From positions 7,642,167 through 7,706,166 of the forward strand of contig JARUPZ010000017.1 of assembly GCA_031213475.1 (NCBI GenBank): 64,000 nt of DNA. The letters run 5' to 3'. This document shows, one piece after another, positions 45,761-57,700 of the stretch. Both the position numbers and the translations under genes were made by a program. This stretch comes from Nereocystis luetkeana. Its lineage: Eukaryota > Sar > Phaeophyceae > Laminariales > Laminariaceae. Position 1 is the first letter of the stretch; each line of letters begins with the position of its first letter. The notes under the pieces are model-generated. The model was not told where the DNA came from, did not search any database, and was given only the letters and a program-made list of their open reading frames with translations.

Positions 45761-46093
45761 TTGATGTGGCTTCTCGATAATGTCCAATGTTGGCCCAGAA
45801 GGTCTAAGCGGAGCGTAGGGAGCGACATCAAAATGTCGAAACGCGACGGTGTTCTCGGAGATGTTTGTTTCCGTGTGTACCGTTCTCTGCTCTTACAGCA
45901 AGTCGGACTTGCCCAGTCAGTTGCATTTGAACATTTCCAAGGTTAGGGAGCACACTAGGAGGATAGATCGAACACTTCTTCGTTCGGGGGAACATTCTTT
46001 CCACCTCATCATGGCGAACGCAAGGAAGGGGGTTCGACAAGCGGCTTGGGACCGTCGACGGTCCTCAAACGCGGACTTCTATGGTGGTTTCTA
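45761..46093 (+). CDS. Possible gene, two frames
   Basis: The first frame starts at an ATG and reads SDIKMSKRDGVLGDV and FRVYRSLLLQQVGLAQ up to 45,940, ending FEHFQ. A coding-like second frame, offset by one base, continues with REHTRRIDRTLLRSGEH and ARKGVRQAAWDRRRSS to a stop at 46,092. The switch near 45,940 coincides with a weak GTTAGG donor, but no acceptor gives a sensible intron. Either a host gene with one frame break or two chance frames. Confidence 0.3.
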
Positions 46094-46372
46094 ACAACTA
46101 GGTTCAAACCTCTACGGCGTGAGGGTACAGTAGATGACATCACATTTCGCTTCAGGGGGAAAACAGACTTAATATATGTACTGAGTGCTGGTCGTTCGAT
46201 TAGAAAGTGCTGTTGTATCGGTTCATCGTCGTGGGTTAAAGTTACTCCCTTGCACTCTGTCTAGTCCTACCACTATCGACATCAAATCAGTTTTAAGATA
46301 TTCGTGGCCCTCGTCATGAGTCCCCATCGCACTTTTGGTTAATCAAGTGTAATACTACGAGTCTCGTACATC

Positions 46373-46576
46373 ATGTGTGTTGTCTCTAGACCATACACAG
46401 GAGTAGCGCGTTCACATACACGCACTATCAACATCAAAACTGCAGACAACAGGGCGTCACACCCACGATCCCAAGACGTCCGAAGTTTCGTCGAAGAAGG
46501 GTCAACGACGGCTGAAGAAGAAATGGTTAGGAAACATCTTAACCACGACCCTTCCGTATTGCACGGTACTCGGTGA
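46373..46576 (+). CDS. Possible small protein, 67 residues
   Basis: A complete ATG-to-stop frame is polar and charged: RSHTRTINIKTADNRAS, SFVEEGSTTAEEEMVRKH. It is plausible by composition only. Confidence 0.3.
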   Translation: MCVVSRPYTGVARSHTRTINIKTADNRASHPRSQDVRSFVEEGSTTAEEEMVRKHLNHDPSVLHGTR

Positions 46577-46839
46577 TAATCGCCAGTTACTCTGGCAAGC
46601 ATTCGTCGCTGCCCGTTTCGCGAAGTGTCTTGTTAATTTGTTCGCATTCTTAATAAGAAGAGTACCAAATAAATGTCGATCTCACCCTACGTAGATTGAT
46701 CGGCAAGCATTCATTTTTGTCCGACCATTTTCTTGACGTTCCTGGTATAATACGCCAGCCAACGTTTGATCCTGCTTCTGATCGCTAAGACTGTTCACAA
46801 CATTCCACGTACGTGTGTTAGTTCGTGATATATATACTA

Positions 46840-46944
46840 TTACGGGGGACAATAGTTGGTAGGACCAAATATTGTGGGTAAAAATATCTAAATATATAGG
46901 TTTTTGTGTATATCGTGGCTCCTTTTAACTATGGTTCCCCGTAA
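46840..46944 (+). mobile_element. MITE family 1
   Basis: 105 bases from TTACGGGGGACAATAG to CTATGGTTCCCCGTAA, flanked by TA (46,838-46,839 and 46,945-46,946). Same length and target as the copy in the TAG array. Confidence 0.8.
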
Positions 46945-46949
46945 TATCG

Positions 46950-47690
46950 GCAACGAACGTAGAAAGGAGATATCGCTCACAGAGGAAACTTACAAGAATA
47001 TCCTTTCATCAGCAGAGGTAGGTACAGATTGAATGACCACAAACAACTCGTACTGGTTCTAGTTTCAAAGACTGGAAGGCTGTAGATACAATTGACCACG
47101 AAATTTTGGACAATGTGGACCAGGACAAAATGCACAACAATGAGCGTGGAACGCGGTGTAGTATGAGTGAGGTATCTCCTGCACGAGCTAGATGCGGGGT
47201 AGCGATCACATCATGTTTGTGCGTTCTACATATATAACTCCACTACGACTACTGAGTACCACTTGAGCAAGGATTGCGGTGCATCGCGTAAAGGTCTTGC
47301 AGATAGAGCAGTTCGCGGTGTGACAGTGGAATAACACGTCTTGTACTCCTGGAACGCCTACCTCAAGTAAGTGCGGCAGTGGTGTACTATCGAGCATAGA
47401 TGGCAGCGCGTTGCTCCATAGTCACCAAATCTGCGGGTAGTTGCGGCCGTTGTGAAAGAGGGTGGAATAATTGATATACTTTCGTAACCAACTATTTTTG
47501 CAAAGCAAAGCCAGCGTCCGGGAACCATACTTGCGGCATGTTAGGGCTGCTCCAACGGAATCTCCAGGAACAGGGGGACTGTGCGTTGCGGACTATCCCC
47601 CTAACGTCAACCTGAGGAATCCGGCCAACGTTTCCAGGAAGGTTTGACCGCGGCTCCCTTCTGATAATTCACACCTTATTTTTCGCTGCC
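46950..47690. other. No gene seen
   Basis: A plus-strand string FKDWKAVDTIDHEILDNVD (near 47,066) looks coding-like but is short and unsupported. Nothing else stands out. Confidence 0.35.
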
Positions 47691-47702
47691 ACGATCCCAC
47701 AG

Positions 47703-47875
47703 ACAGAACAGCCACGCCGACCCTGCGACTCTCTCAGGCTACGCAAGACACGCCAACATCGACTAGGCCTACGCCGAAAGGAAAGCAAGTATTCATCCGC
47801 TTCCCGCAACTGTTCGAAGAAGCCAGGCCAACACTCGACAGAACGGAAGGAGAAACTCTGTTCGCAATTCTCTAG
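47703..47875 (+). CDS. Candidate last exon
   Basis: After a GATCCCACAG acceptor the frame is open for 57 codons with coding-like composition. It has a threonine/proline-rich start (SQATQDTPTSTRPTPKG), then KQVFIRFPQLFEEARP and a stop after GETLFAIL. Earlier exons are not located. Not recognised. Confidence 0.4.
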
Positions 47876-48099
47876 GAGATAGCAAGGTGAGCCGGCCGGC
47901 CCTTAAACGTTGCAGTGATAGGCGAAGACGTGCGAATAATAATAAAGTAGGCCACCCGCACGTACAACAGACGAATGTTTTCTCGTTTGGCTCCGAGAAA
48001 GTATTTCTCCGGGTCTGGTATGCCGTTCGCAACGCTAGCGAGTAAACATACAAATATTAACATTTTTGTTTTTCACAATTAATTATCCAGTGCATAAGT

Positions 48100-48300
48100 A
48101 TGTCTGCTTCTCGTGTACAAGCAAATATCAACAATGGCACAGACACATTTATTACAGTACGTACACTGCTCGCGTCCCAGTCAGTGCAGACGGCCAATGA
48201 AACAGCCAATCTGATGAGCGCCTCCAGGCTGAACGCGGACACTGTCGATTTCGATAATGGTTCCGCGCTTTTCTTAAATGTCTGGAGCTACCAGCGATGA
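48100..48300 (+). CDS. Possible small protein, 66 residues
   Basis: A complete frame starts MSASRVQANINNGTDTF and ends FLNVWSYQR, rich in N, S and T with G/C-ending codons in its second half. It may be a short gene or a single exon. A palindromic TATATA lies just after the stop. Confidence 0.35.
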   Translation: MSASRVQANINNGTDTFITVRTLLASQSVQTANETANLMSASRLNADTVDFDNGSALFLNVWSYQR

Positions 48301-48456
48301 TTGCATATATATGCTGGCAAGATTACATAAATGATTCTAGAGCAATCCGATATCGTACGGTACGTGTCAAGTTCTCTCGTTTGTACCGATTTTGATTACG
48401 AGACGCTGGAGCTTCCGGTCTTTTGGTGGGGGGGGGGGTTGGGTTGAAAGCCAGCT

Positions 48457-48936
48457 ATGTACGCCTACGGTCCGTACATTGCCTTCGCACACGCAGACGG
48501 AATGCTTCGCGTTCGCTACAACAATCCTCGTTCTGTCACTCGGTACGCACGATTTTCCCACCATAAGATAGGTGAACCATACTTGCTCGGGCCCCTCACC
48601 GTTTCCGACTGTTTTGTTTTTTATTGGTTTCGCTTGTGTTTTTACAGGTAAGGTGAACCCCATTTGTGTTTCTACGGATCCCAACTAGGGTCGAACAGCC
48701 GAACCAAACTCGGTCGCCCAAAAATGACCGTGTTTTCCGCCCTGATCTCGGGCTCCAATACAAGTGGTGTAATAAATACGAGACCAGGACAAAGGACTGA
48801 TATTGATAGTCGTCCTTGCCGCCACGGCTTTGTCGACCTATCTATGGGCGTTGAGATCCATACGTCTCTGTTGTGGTGTGCAGTCACTACGCACAAAAAA
48901 ATACGGGTTTACCAGAAGCTTAGAATGTTCGGGTAA
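48457..48936 (+). CDS. Possible two-exon coding region
   Basis: The first frame reads AYGPYIAFAHADGMLRVRY and TRYARFSHHKI, where a GTGAAC donor could end it. A TTTTTACAG acceptor at 48,649 leads to a second segment with MTVFSALISGSNTSG and DLSMGVEIHTSLLW. The junction phases are not settled. Confidence 0.25.
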
Positions 48937-48944
48937 GTAAGTGC

Positions 48945-50060
48945 AACATACGGATGGCTTACTTACGAGTCTGTCTTACTCGTAATACGGTATGTATGTC
49001 GTATATCACTGGATGACAATGAGTGTCGATGCTGATAAAGTTGTTCAAATATTAGTGGGAGGCTGTGTAGAGCACCACAGGAAACAGTACGGAGTACGGA
49101 ATCATACACCTGCCCGTAGCATGCGCACTGCCCCGGATAATGTGGAAAAGACCGGCCTGGCCTAGATCCCTCCTCTCTACTGCTCTCCAGTCCCCTCCTC
49201 TCCTCTACACCCCACTTCTCCCCTCTCTTTTCCTCTTGATTTCTGAGCTCAAAATTCTCTCTTTCTACAAAGGCCACATAAACGCCTACGTCCTATTTCA
49301 AACCGCCTTTCTATGTGTGTTTTTCTCACAAGGTATATATCAGACAATTCGGTGCAACCTCGGTGAATAGCATCACTTCTCACAGAGACAGAGCCTCGAC
49401 ACAAACAAACTTCCTTTTTTCGAACTGGAGCTTGATGCTAGATAGTCCAAAACTGGTTGTTTGAACGCCTCCTCGTTGCATTTATTTCAAGGTGAAGGGG
49501 TTGTGATGTCTGCGGCAGGTAACGGGCGGTAAAATGGGACTTTGTTCGGGAAACCAAGAACATATTCAAACAATTTCCTAAGAAGGTTTATTATTACCAA
49601 TTTTTAGTACGTAGTTTGTTTTGTACCATGTATATATTTTCCAGCAACGTCGGCGTTTTATCTGGTATTTCACTCCTTTATAGCCGTACACGGTATACTA
49701 CCCCTAGTGTACCGAACGTATGGAATGGGGGAAGTACCACTGTAAGGTAGTAGCGTGTGTCTTGTAGTGGTTATTACTGCTAGCATCTGTACGTTCGAAA
49801 TATTCGATTGGCAGCTACTTGGCATAATTCTTGAAATTGTTTTGATATTTTGTACAGAAAAAAAATACCGTAGTGTGAGTAATGCAGGTGGATGCTTCAA
49901 TCACTGTGAGGTAGAAGCACACTCTGCTGTACATACTAAAATGGCAACCGCTCAGCAGCTATACCACGTGCAGTACATATACTTGTGTACCTGGTAACGA
50001 ATATTTTCGGCACCTACATTGGTTAACTTTTCATCCTAAAATTAACGCTTCCGGCATTGT
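48945..50060. other. No gene seen
   Basis: A small perfect hairpin (GTAAGTAAG / CTTACTTAC) lies near 48,935. A pyrimidine-rich CTCCTCTCC tract lies at 49,170-49,230. A TACCTGGTA palindrome is at 49,988. Confidence 0.4.
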
Positions 50061-50065
50061 TTCTC

Positions 50066-50151
50066 CTTAGAACCGCAGCCCCGTTTTGGGGACAAACCAC
50101 TCAGACTATTATAAGGGATTTGCCCCCAAAACACGAGTGCGGTCCTAAACG
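50066..50151 (+). mobile_element. MITE family 3
   Basis: TTAGAACCGCAG...CCGTTTTGGGGACAAA and its mirror TTTGCCCCCAAAACACG...CCTAA bound an 86-base hairpin-forming element related to 11,983 and 44,096. Confidence 0.6.
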
Positions 50152-50319
50152 GGTTAACAGTATCAGGTTGATCACTACCAATGACTTGCTCTCCATTGTA
50201 ATGTTGGATTTCTCCCATGTACTCACTCGGTACAGACCAGGCACTACGACCGATCGATGCCGTATCACACATCTTGCAACGCAAACACCACCTACTAGTT
50301 CTGCTTTCAGGGTGTCGGG

Positions 50320-50664
50320 GTGATCGGTACCAAAGACTTATTTATATGGAAATACTGGTTTCTTCCATGTACTCACCTGGTACTTATCAGACACTACTAC
50401 TGCTGCTGCTGGATCCCACATCTTGACACGCAAACGCCCGACGATACTGGAGAAAGAAATCGCACATCATTGATAACGAATGAAAACATTTTCAAGCTCT
50501 CATTTGGCCTCTTCATTGTGCACCGCTTGCACACCATACCCCCCGTGGCACACAGGGCAGACTCCGAGCGGCTTACCTCCAAACACAGAGCAATCGAATT
50601 TCACCAAATGGCGCGTTTCAACCGGCAACCGCTTTGGGTCAAGCATCAAGATCGATTCGGCCGG
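50320..50664 (+). CDS. Candidate exon with first half of a WW domain
   Basis: The frame ends in PLWVKHQDRFGRFYW, the W...D..GRxYW half of a WW domain, directly at a GTGAGA splice donor. The other half would lie in a later exon, not located. Upstream the frame is cysteine-rich and of uncertain start. It may be an upstream exon of the WW gene at 51.5 kb or a separate family member. Confidence 0.35.
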
Positions 50665-51502
50665 TTCTATTGGTGAGACCTACGTAACCAGAAGCGTGTG
50701 CGCACATCACGACCAACACAAAATGCTCATTGTTGTGCTACGGTACCTAATCAAAAACAGACCATCGCAGGTTAAAGGCTACCGTTTTTTTTAAGAGGAG
50801 GTGGGATATATCGATGCTGGCCGTGATATATCGTGCGTTTATATGAATAATAGGTGTTGGGTTTTTCGTTTTTCCGAGCTCAAACAATACCAAAATATAT
50901 GAATCGTTTTTTGAAGGGTTTTTCACCAACTGTTAACTGGCAATTTTTGAGGACTGACGGTAGTCATGATACGTTTTCGACTAGCATATACATACTCTGT
51001 GATGTGAAAGTACATGCAGAACAGTCTTGTATATATCGAAATCGAACTGTGAGCGCATGCTACGCTCCGACATCTCTGGGGGTCCTTTTTTTTTAAGGGC
51101 CTCCAAATCGCCATACGCTGGCGTGAAAAACATTGGATGATTTGCTCGACGGACAATCCCAAAACCCAAGTACAGGTAGGTATATTGCGAACCCCACGGC
51201 AACGAAAACACAGTATCAAAATGGTTTCGGGTCGAGGGCTCAAATCCGTCAACGTTTGTTAGATCTTAGCAAGCGCTACCTCAATCGTGGCACGCGGCTA
51301 CGGAGATCGAACAAAACAAGAACAATCGGAGCCGGGAAATAACTGTGTGCTAACCTACCGTTTGTCGGTATGTTTGTCTGTCTGTCGGTCGCGTAGGTTT
51401 GCTTAGGTTGGCGCTACTTTAATTCTCAACAATGTACTATTCGTCCTCCCCTATCGAAATAAGTGTTCCATCAAGTGGGATAGGAAGACGGACACTCTGG
51501 GC

Positions 51503-54237
51503 ATGACCAATCGTAGGTGCTCCAGACGGTTACCTCATGCTGCGACCTTCAAAGCTAATACCTGTCAACATTCCAATTTCACGTTATCATTGACGCAGCC
51601 CCACAATAAATCTACTCGTGAAAACACCATTCACCAAAAGGACCGACCACGATGTGACTTAACTTACTTCATCCCGCGAACTTGGGATGATTCCAGGCGC
51701 AATATCGTTACCTCCCAGGAAATATGGGACAGCGGAACACTTGTCGGGGGGGCGGGGGTCTGCACCTGCCCACAACCGTTTATTATAGCAGACTTAAACC
51801 GGCATCCATCAGGACTGCCAGACGGCGTTTATTCGCCGGTCAATCAGCCGGTCCGTGCGCACTGTAGTGTAGGACGGCCGGTGCTTATGGGCTTGCCGCT
51901 CCTGCTCGGAGTGGGTGGGCATCCGAACATCGTCCAACCCATCGGTTCGTTAGCAAGCTGGGAGGTGATTTCGGAGGCATGGGAGTTTCACTTCGACAAC
52001 GCCACCAGAAAGAAATACTGGTACAATATTCTCACAAAGAAGGTGAGTTGTTGGACGATGCGCGCGCTGAAGGACAGCGCCTAGTCTATGTCCAAAATGT
52101 ATATGTCGTCTGTTGACTGCAAGAGAATGAACTCGAGATTTGCCAACTGTTCGTAGCACGAGAGGAGCAGAGGTGCGTGTTGCGGCGTGTAAAGCCTTTT
52201 CGAGTTGTGATATATCACTCCCCTGCACCGGTACCCAATGATCTTCCCCTCTCGCCGGGCGTCCTGTATCACCCCAGGTAGGACGCTGAGAAAAACAACG
52301 AGGTGGAACCTGCTAAACGCTCCCATGTGAATGCTTAAAGTATATCAAATGGTACTGCAACAATATTGCGTAGCTCGTTACTCTTTCGATTTCGTGCCCG
52401 TCGGTCATTACTATGTTCTTGACCAACCGTAGGGTGGAATGCGACCTCGAGCCCTGGTCGCAAGACAGTAGTTGGGATTCATTAGCGAGCAAGGCCACCA
52501 GTCACAGGCTTCGGGTCGCACGGATATTGTCCGGGGTGACGACATTCTTGGCAATCACAAGGAATGGCTTAGTTCGACGGAACACTCTATCAATACATGC
52601 AGTCAGCAGATTTTGTTAGCTTGAATTCAGACGTTTGAACGATATTGCCCTCGCAATCACGCAAGGGCCCGCGCCCGGTTATGGAGGCTCTTTATACGGT
52701 CGCTCGAGACGTTGAACAATATTGCCCTCGTAATCACGCAAGGGCCCGTGCCCGGTAATGAACGTTCTCTATAAGGTTCCTCACCGACCGAAATTGATAT
52801 GGTGTCCTGACGCCGGCAAGGGTACAATTAACCACGACTTAGGCTAACTGGTTTGACTAGAAGAAGTGGTAGATCAACTATAAAGGGGCAACCGCTGGAG
52901 ATCGCTGTAGTATCCGTTTTGGCTTGACGTGCACATATATATATATATATATATATTTATTGATCTGCGTCAAAAGCTTGTCCATCGGAATTCACGTCGC
53001 GTATCGTATAGGTCAGGTGTGTGGGGGGGGGGCGATACAGGTTCAGGTTTAGAGCTGCGATGATCATTCATAGTTGGATAAGATGTTTGCCAGTCCCTGT
53101 GCGCGGGGATATCACTGTAGACAGTTGATTGTACAGTAGCAAGGGATAGTCTTACCAAACCTAAAAGGAGTTTTAAGACTGTGAAAGTAGGGCCCTGTCG
53201 GTTCTTAATCTAATGTTCTACGTACACATACAGAAAATGAGAGTTCGGCGGTTCTAGTGTAATGTGGGGGCATTATACTTTTATTATTATAGAGTTTAGC
53301 CCGAATTCGAGGCTCCCACGTCACCTCAAGGTATAACGCGGAATTCAACAGGGACACATCTGTGAATACGACTGCTGCACGCATTTCGTGCGTGTGCCTA
53401 CGTACGTATTATGCCCAACAATACATAGCATACTCGTGAGCGGCTAGGGTTTGTAGAGCGCCTAGACACGAGGGGCGCCGTGGTGGTTCATAAACGTGTT
53501 TCTCGAAAGTGACACCTCGATCGCACGACGCTTCTGTGCCGTTCATGATGATCCCGGTATTTGACGGCAACGGGGATGCCGCTAATCATTGATCGCCGTT
53601 GTGCACTAGAATGACGCGCCCCCCCCCGGTTCCGCCCACCCCCATCCTTTCGATCCGCCCCCAACCCAGAGCACGTGGGATAACCCCAAGGACAAGACCA
53701 AGAAGCGACCCCCGCCGCCACCGACCACACCACCCCCTCCGATGTCTGAAACGAGGGAACAGGAGCAGTGGTATAAAGTTGAGGACGGCAAAGGAGGGAA
53801 AATTTGGATGAACGAGGAAACGGGAGAGCAACAGAAAGGCGTACCCGACTGCCGTAAGAAGTACAGGTAGATACAAGGGGCGAGTATGGAGACTCGAAGT
53901 AGCCAAGACCCGAAAGAGGCTACAAATATGGGAATTGTACCTGAAGGAGCGTGTACGTATTTGGAGGGGTAAGGTTTTGTAAAGACGCGGTATAACTGAC
54001 GGTGCCCCTCGCCTCAGGAAATACCCACGTCACACTCTATACTTGCAACAACATAAATGCAGGCCGATGTACGGCAGACGTTACCCTTTTCGGGGCCGAC
54101 TGAACTATCGTCACTGGGATCCTCAATTTCAAAGCTATCGTAAATACCATGCAATTCTTATTATGGCGTTGTTATCCGGTATGTGCGTGGGCCGTGGGAT
54201 TATGGATCATGGGGCGCATCTTGCAAGGTTCGTCTAA
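51503..54237 (+). CDS. WW-domain protein, three exons, apparently intact
   Basis: Exons 51,503-52,042, 53,670-53,866 and 54,018-54,237 join in matching phases (0, then 2) with GTGAGT/CCCAG and GTAGAT/CTCAG sites, giving about 318 residues. A canonical WW domain spans the first intron: AWEFHFDNATRKKYWYN, then KK/STWDNP, with 22 residues between the two tryptophans. A polyproline linker (RPPPPPTTPPPP) follows, then a second WW-like unit (EQWYKVEDGKGGKIW) lacking its second tryptophan. The C-terminus has an arginine-rich part, HWDP and a hydrophobic AILIMALLSGMCVG stretch. Decayed relatives lie at 1, 4.3 and 31.7 kb. The frame is open upstream to 51,407, so the start is uncertain. The polyproline could bind its own WW domain. 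Not a family I can name. Confidence 0.6.
52630..52783 (+). repeat. 77-base direct repeat in intron 1
   Basis: Two tandem units start GACGTT, share AATCACGCAAGGGCCCG and end with a TCTxTAxxxGxTC-like tail. They are about 85% identical by eye. Confidence 0.8.
52930..52960. repeat. TA dinucleotide run
   Basis: About 13 TA units inside the first intron of the WW gene. Confidence 0.9.
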
Positions 54238-54616
54238 CCGGTTGCCGGATCCCCTGATGTGACACGTTGAAACAAACCGAAGTGACTGATTGACGTAGGT
54301 GCGTTTTTTCTCGTGCACGAGTCAGAAACATTAGCGCACGCGATTGCGCATCAGTTCGCAAGTATGTGCCTCCTATACGAAACGTCGATGTTGAAGTGAG
54401 GCACAGAGCTCCACAAGCCAGGAAGGGTCGAAACTGTAGTCCTCCTTCTGTATAGTAAACGAGGACGCCGATTTGTTGGGGGGTTTTTTTTCGACTTTAG
54501 TCGGAGGGGTGGGGGGGGGGCGGCAAATTTTTCGTTTGAACTAGGAGGCATACGTTGTTCGACATATATATCTCTGGTTTCTCTAGGAGCGGTACCAACG
54601 TAATCCTCGATGACTA

Positions 54617-55016
54617 TTAATAGTGCCCTTGCCACTTTCGAAGATCAGTCACGATGAATGGTTGTAAGGATTTTTGTAGGCGTGATCGCAGAGTAGCCAT
54701 ACGTGTCGGTGGTAATGTCAACACGATTCGCGAAAAATGTATTGTGAAAGAAAACGCGACTGATTCGCCGTTTATACTTGCGGATGTCGTTGCTGCGGCG
54801 GATGAGGTTTGCGCCTCTGTTTGTGGGTTATGGGTCAAACAACGAAGGACAGTGTACCATTCAGCATGTTTCGAGCAATATCGCATGGTCCCATCTGTCT
54901 GTTTTGCTCGTTGTGAAACCGTTTTCGACCGATGCAGGCTCAGCCTTTGTGCAAGCGAAACAAATTCACGAACATCGGCGTTATTGCCGGTGACGTCCAC
55001 TCAGATTCAACGTTAG
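54617..55016. other. Overlapping long frames, strand unresolved
   Basis: A plus frame of 120 codons (54,654-55,016; RVGGNVNTIREKC, LADVVAAADEVC) and a minus frame of 127 codons (55,000-54,617; SLAQRLSLHRSKTVSQ) overlap almost completely, both from ATG. Only one, if either, is likely real. It is absent from copy A at the equivalent place. Confidence 0.25.
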
Positions 55017-55509
55017 AGTTGCAGGAGTAAACGGAGAGTGTCGTGGGTGTTTGTTAGCGAGCTGTCCTCACGGGACTGTGATGTCCGCACGTGATTGTGA
55101 CGACGATGTGCTAGTCTAAAGTCTTCACCTACAGTCTAAAGATCAACTTAAGTAGTTCGTGTGACTTGTGAGGATATTAGTGTTTAAAACGCAACTCAGT
55201 AGTCCGCCTGGTGTTCGTGTTGTGAGAGTATGTAGGGCGGCTTGACTCGGCGCGAAACTGTCGCGACAGGCTGATAAGACGCCTGTACTGAAATACATTA
55301 ATTTAGAGTATAATTGTCTTCCACCCTAACCTGAATTCAGAAATACGTATCTCCTCCATGATCTAGTGATGCATAGCCGCCACCATTCGCTAGAAGCTAT
55401 GCATGGTGTTGAAGAGTAGGGTTATCCGGGCTAAACGTTGAAGAACACGAGGGGGGAACATTAGTGTGAACGATGCGGGTGTTACCTTCCTCGGAGGATT
55501 TTGCAAGGC

Positions 55510-56243
55510 TCACACACAGCGGCTGGGTTTACCATACAATCCATTGTGCTTAAGAAAGCTCCCGGCGACTACTCGAAGTACGGTACGAAGGCTTCCTCTT
55601 CTCTGGCCATGCAGGCTTTCGCTGACTTTGCTCTTCAATGTCCAACCGCCCCAGTATGATAGGATCCAAGATACATTGAACACCTTTTGTCCATACATAC
55701 CCAGCACATAGGGGTGTGTGTACGTGTCGGACTTGGAGTACAGTCTGAACATCGACTGTTTGAGCCCCTCCAGCAAGCAGCCTACGAAATATTTGCAGGA
55801 GGTCTCTCCTGTTCTCATCCCACGAGTCATTTCCTCCTGCAACATAGCTCGTGGAAGTCGGACCTTCGTCTTGTCGTAAGGATTCAGCTCCTTTATGTAG
55901 CCAACGTCCGGACCATGACTGTTCACGACAACATCCTGTACGTCTTAACGAATTTACTCTGCTTACTTAACGAATTTACTCTGCTTACACGGATGTTGGT
56001 CAATAGTTTGTCGGTTTGTGGGAGACATCCGGAGCGTGTATTCCACTGGCACGCAACTGCCAAGTACGCACAAGAGAGCACACAAGCCACTGCGGGTGGG
56101 GACACTGTTGGTATTCCCGCCGCCGGCGTATCGGACTCCATCTGGTTGTCTTGGTATATCGAGGTGATTACACCACACAGTCGTTCTACGCATTCGCTTT
56201 TTAAAAAACTCTGAAAACGCATTATTTGCAGATCGACGGCCAA
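55510..56243 (-). pseudogene. Alpha-segment protein, copy C
   Basis: A minus-strand frame of 138 codons (55,926-55,510) contains SCKYFVGCLLEGLKQSMF, YSKSDTYTHPYVL and MYGQKVF. Copy B keeps NFVGCSLEWHKESMFSMYSK and YGQKVD in the same frame. An upstream frame (56,243-55,923) is likewise shared. Frame conservation supports past coding. A 22-base direct duplication (CTTAACGAATTTACTCTGCT-type) is present only in copy C near 55,955. Unknown family. Confidence 0.45.
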
Positions 56244-56770
56244 TCAATCCGTGATACCGACCCTTGAAGCGCATTAGAAACTTACAAAAACATAGAAACA
56301 GGTAAAGCTCCCGTCAATCGGAAATTCTCTGTCAAAACTTTACGTACACTATCACTATGGTTGTAGCATGGATAATGGTCTTGAGAGTATGCTAGGGTGA
56401 TGTGTGTGTCGAGGCTTTGTCTCTGAGAAGAGGGATGGCAGAGGTAGCACCGAAATCCCTATAAAGATCAATCGTGAACGATACAATCAAAAACGGTTTG
56501 AAAAGGTGCGCCCATATGGCCAATCAATGTGGAGAGAAGACTGATATAAGAGAGCAATAGGAGACGAGACGAAGAGAAGAAACGTGGGCAGGAGACGAGG
56601 GAAGTAGTTATCGTGGGCGTGGGCCTGACATGATCATCTGCACTGTATGTGCTGTTGTACTGGCCGACAGTCTGTCCTATGAAAACAATCCTTGGTATGT
56701 ACTTTGTATGGTGGCAAGCTTCAGTAGATGCCCCGCACTATTATTGCCGATCTCTCGACAAAGAGTCACC

Positions 56771-56999
56771 CCACGGTAGGGATTGCATTGTTTGGGCCAA
56801 AGGTTCCTGACCAATTGAGTTCCTTACGTGAGGATCAACCAGTTAGGAAGAAAAACATTAGAATATATTCGTGATAGGGCTAGCACATACAAGTGCTGGG
56901 TGGGTGGCACGAACCAATTTCTTGCAAGTACTGTATCCGGTGAGATATTGAGCTCCTAATGGGAGGGGCTCAGCATCGTCTGGGTCACCCCTACTGTGG
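56771..56999 (+). mobile_element. Short inverted-repeat insertion in block copy C
   Basis: CCACGGTAGGGAT and ATCCCTAC...-type ends (CCCCTACTGTGG at the right) bound 229 bases absent from copy B, where CAAAGAG continues directly to the matching CATGCAACGTG. CAAAG-like words flank both sides as a possible duplication. A non-autonomous DNA element, younger than the block copies. Confidence 0.5.
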
Positions 57000-57459
57000 A
57001 ATGGCTCCAAAGGGGAGTTGAACATGCAATGTGTCGAACAGCGAAAGGGAAATAACTACCGCACTTGGTGTCCACCCATTTATGCTCACATATTCAGCTA
57101 ATAGCTTTATTTTGCGGCGAGACTTTGCGTTCGTAGACTTCTATTCGTCATCTATCTATCTGCTACCTTTTTTTATTTAAGTTGCTTGCTTTGTCCGGAA
57201 ATTGGTATTTCAACAACGGGGGAATAAACCAGCACACCACGTACTAGCCACGAACTAATTGTAGACTGCAGAAAGGGCCCGCGGTCACTACACCAATTGA
57301 ACGTCGGGTGTATTCACCTGTAGCGCGGTCATGGTACGAAGATATTGTGGCAATGGGTTCGCCCCGTTATGGTCGCTAAATATTTATTCGACGTTCTACA
57401 GCGATCGGTACATACTCGGTCATTGATATTTCACCATATACCCAAATATTGTTTTGACG

Positions 57460-57700
57460 TCATCGCATGTATGTGTGGGTGTTGCAGTCGCCTGATGTCA
57501 CCCCTGCATCTCTTGTCGAAGCGGCAAAGCCTCGACAAACATTATTCCAACAGTTTACGAGCATCGCACCACATAACAAAGCCACTGGATTTGCGAACTA
57601 TACATGTAAATATATGAGTACCGCAGGTTGGTATATCCAAGTAGTTTTAATTGGACATATGATCGGTATCGACTCTGCGGCGAAATATCGCCAGTGAACG
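57460..57700 (+). pseudogene. Gamma-segment protein, copy C
   Basis: The plus frame reads VLQSPDVTPASLVEAAKPRQ then TLFQQF. Copies A (5.66 kb) and B (23.6 kb) show LQSLD and QTLFQT-like or QASFKQ-like equivalents in the same frame. Decayed; no domain known. Confidence 0.4.

Noticed and set aside
56340-56500. Beta segment as a box C/D snoRNA
   Set aside because: TGATGA-like and CTGA-like words occur, but no terminal stem or consistent spacing is kept across the four copies.
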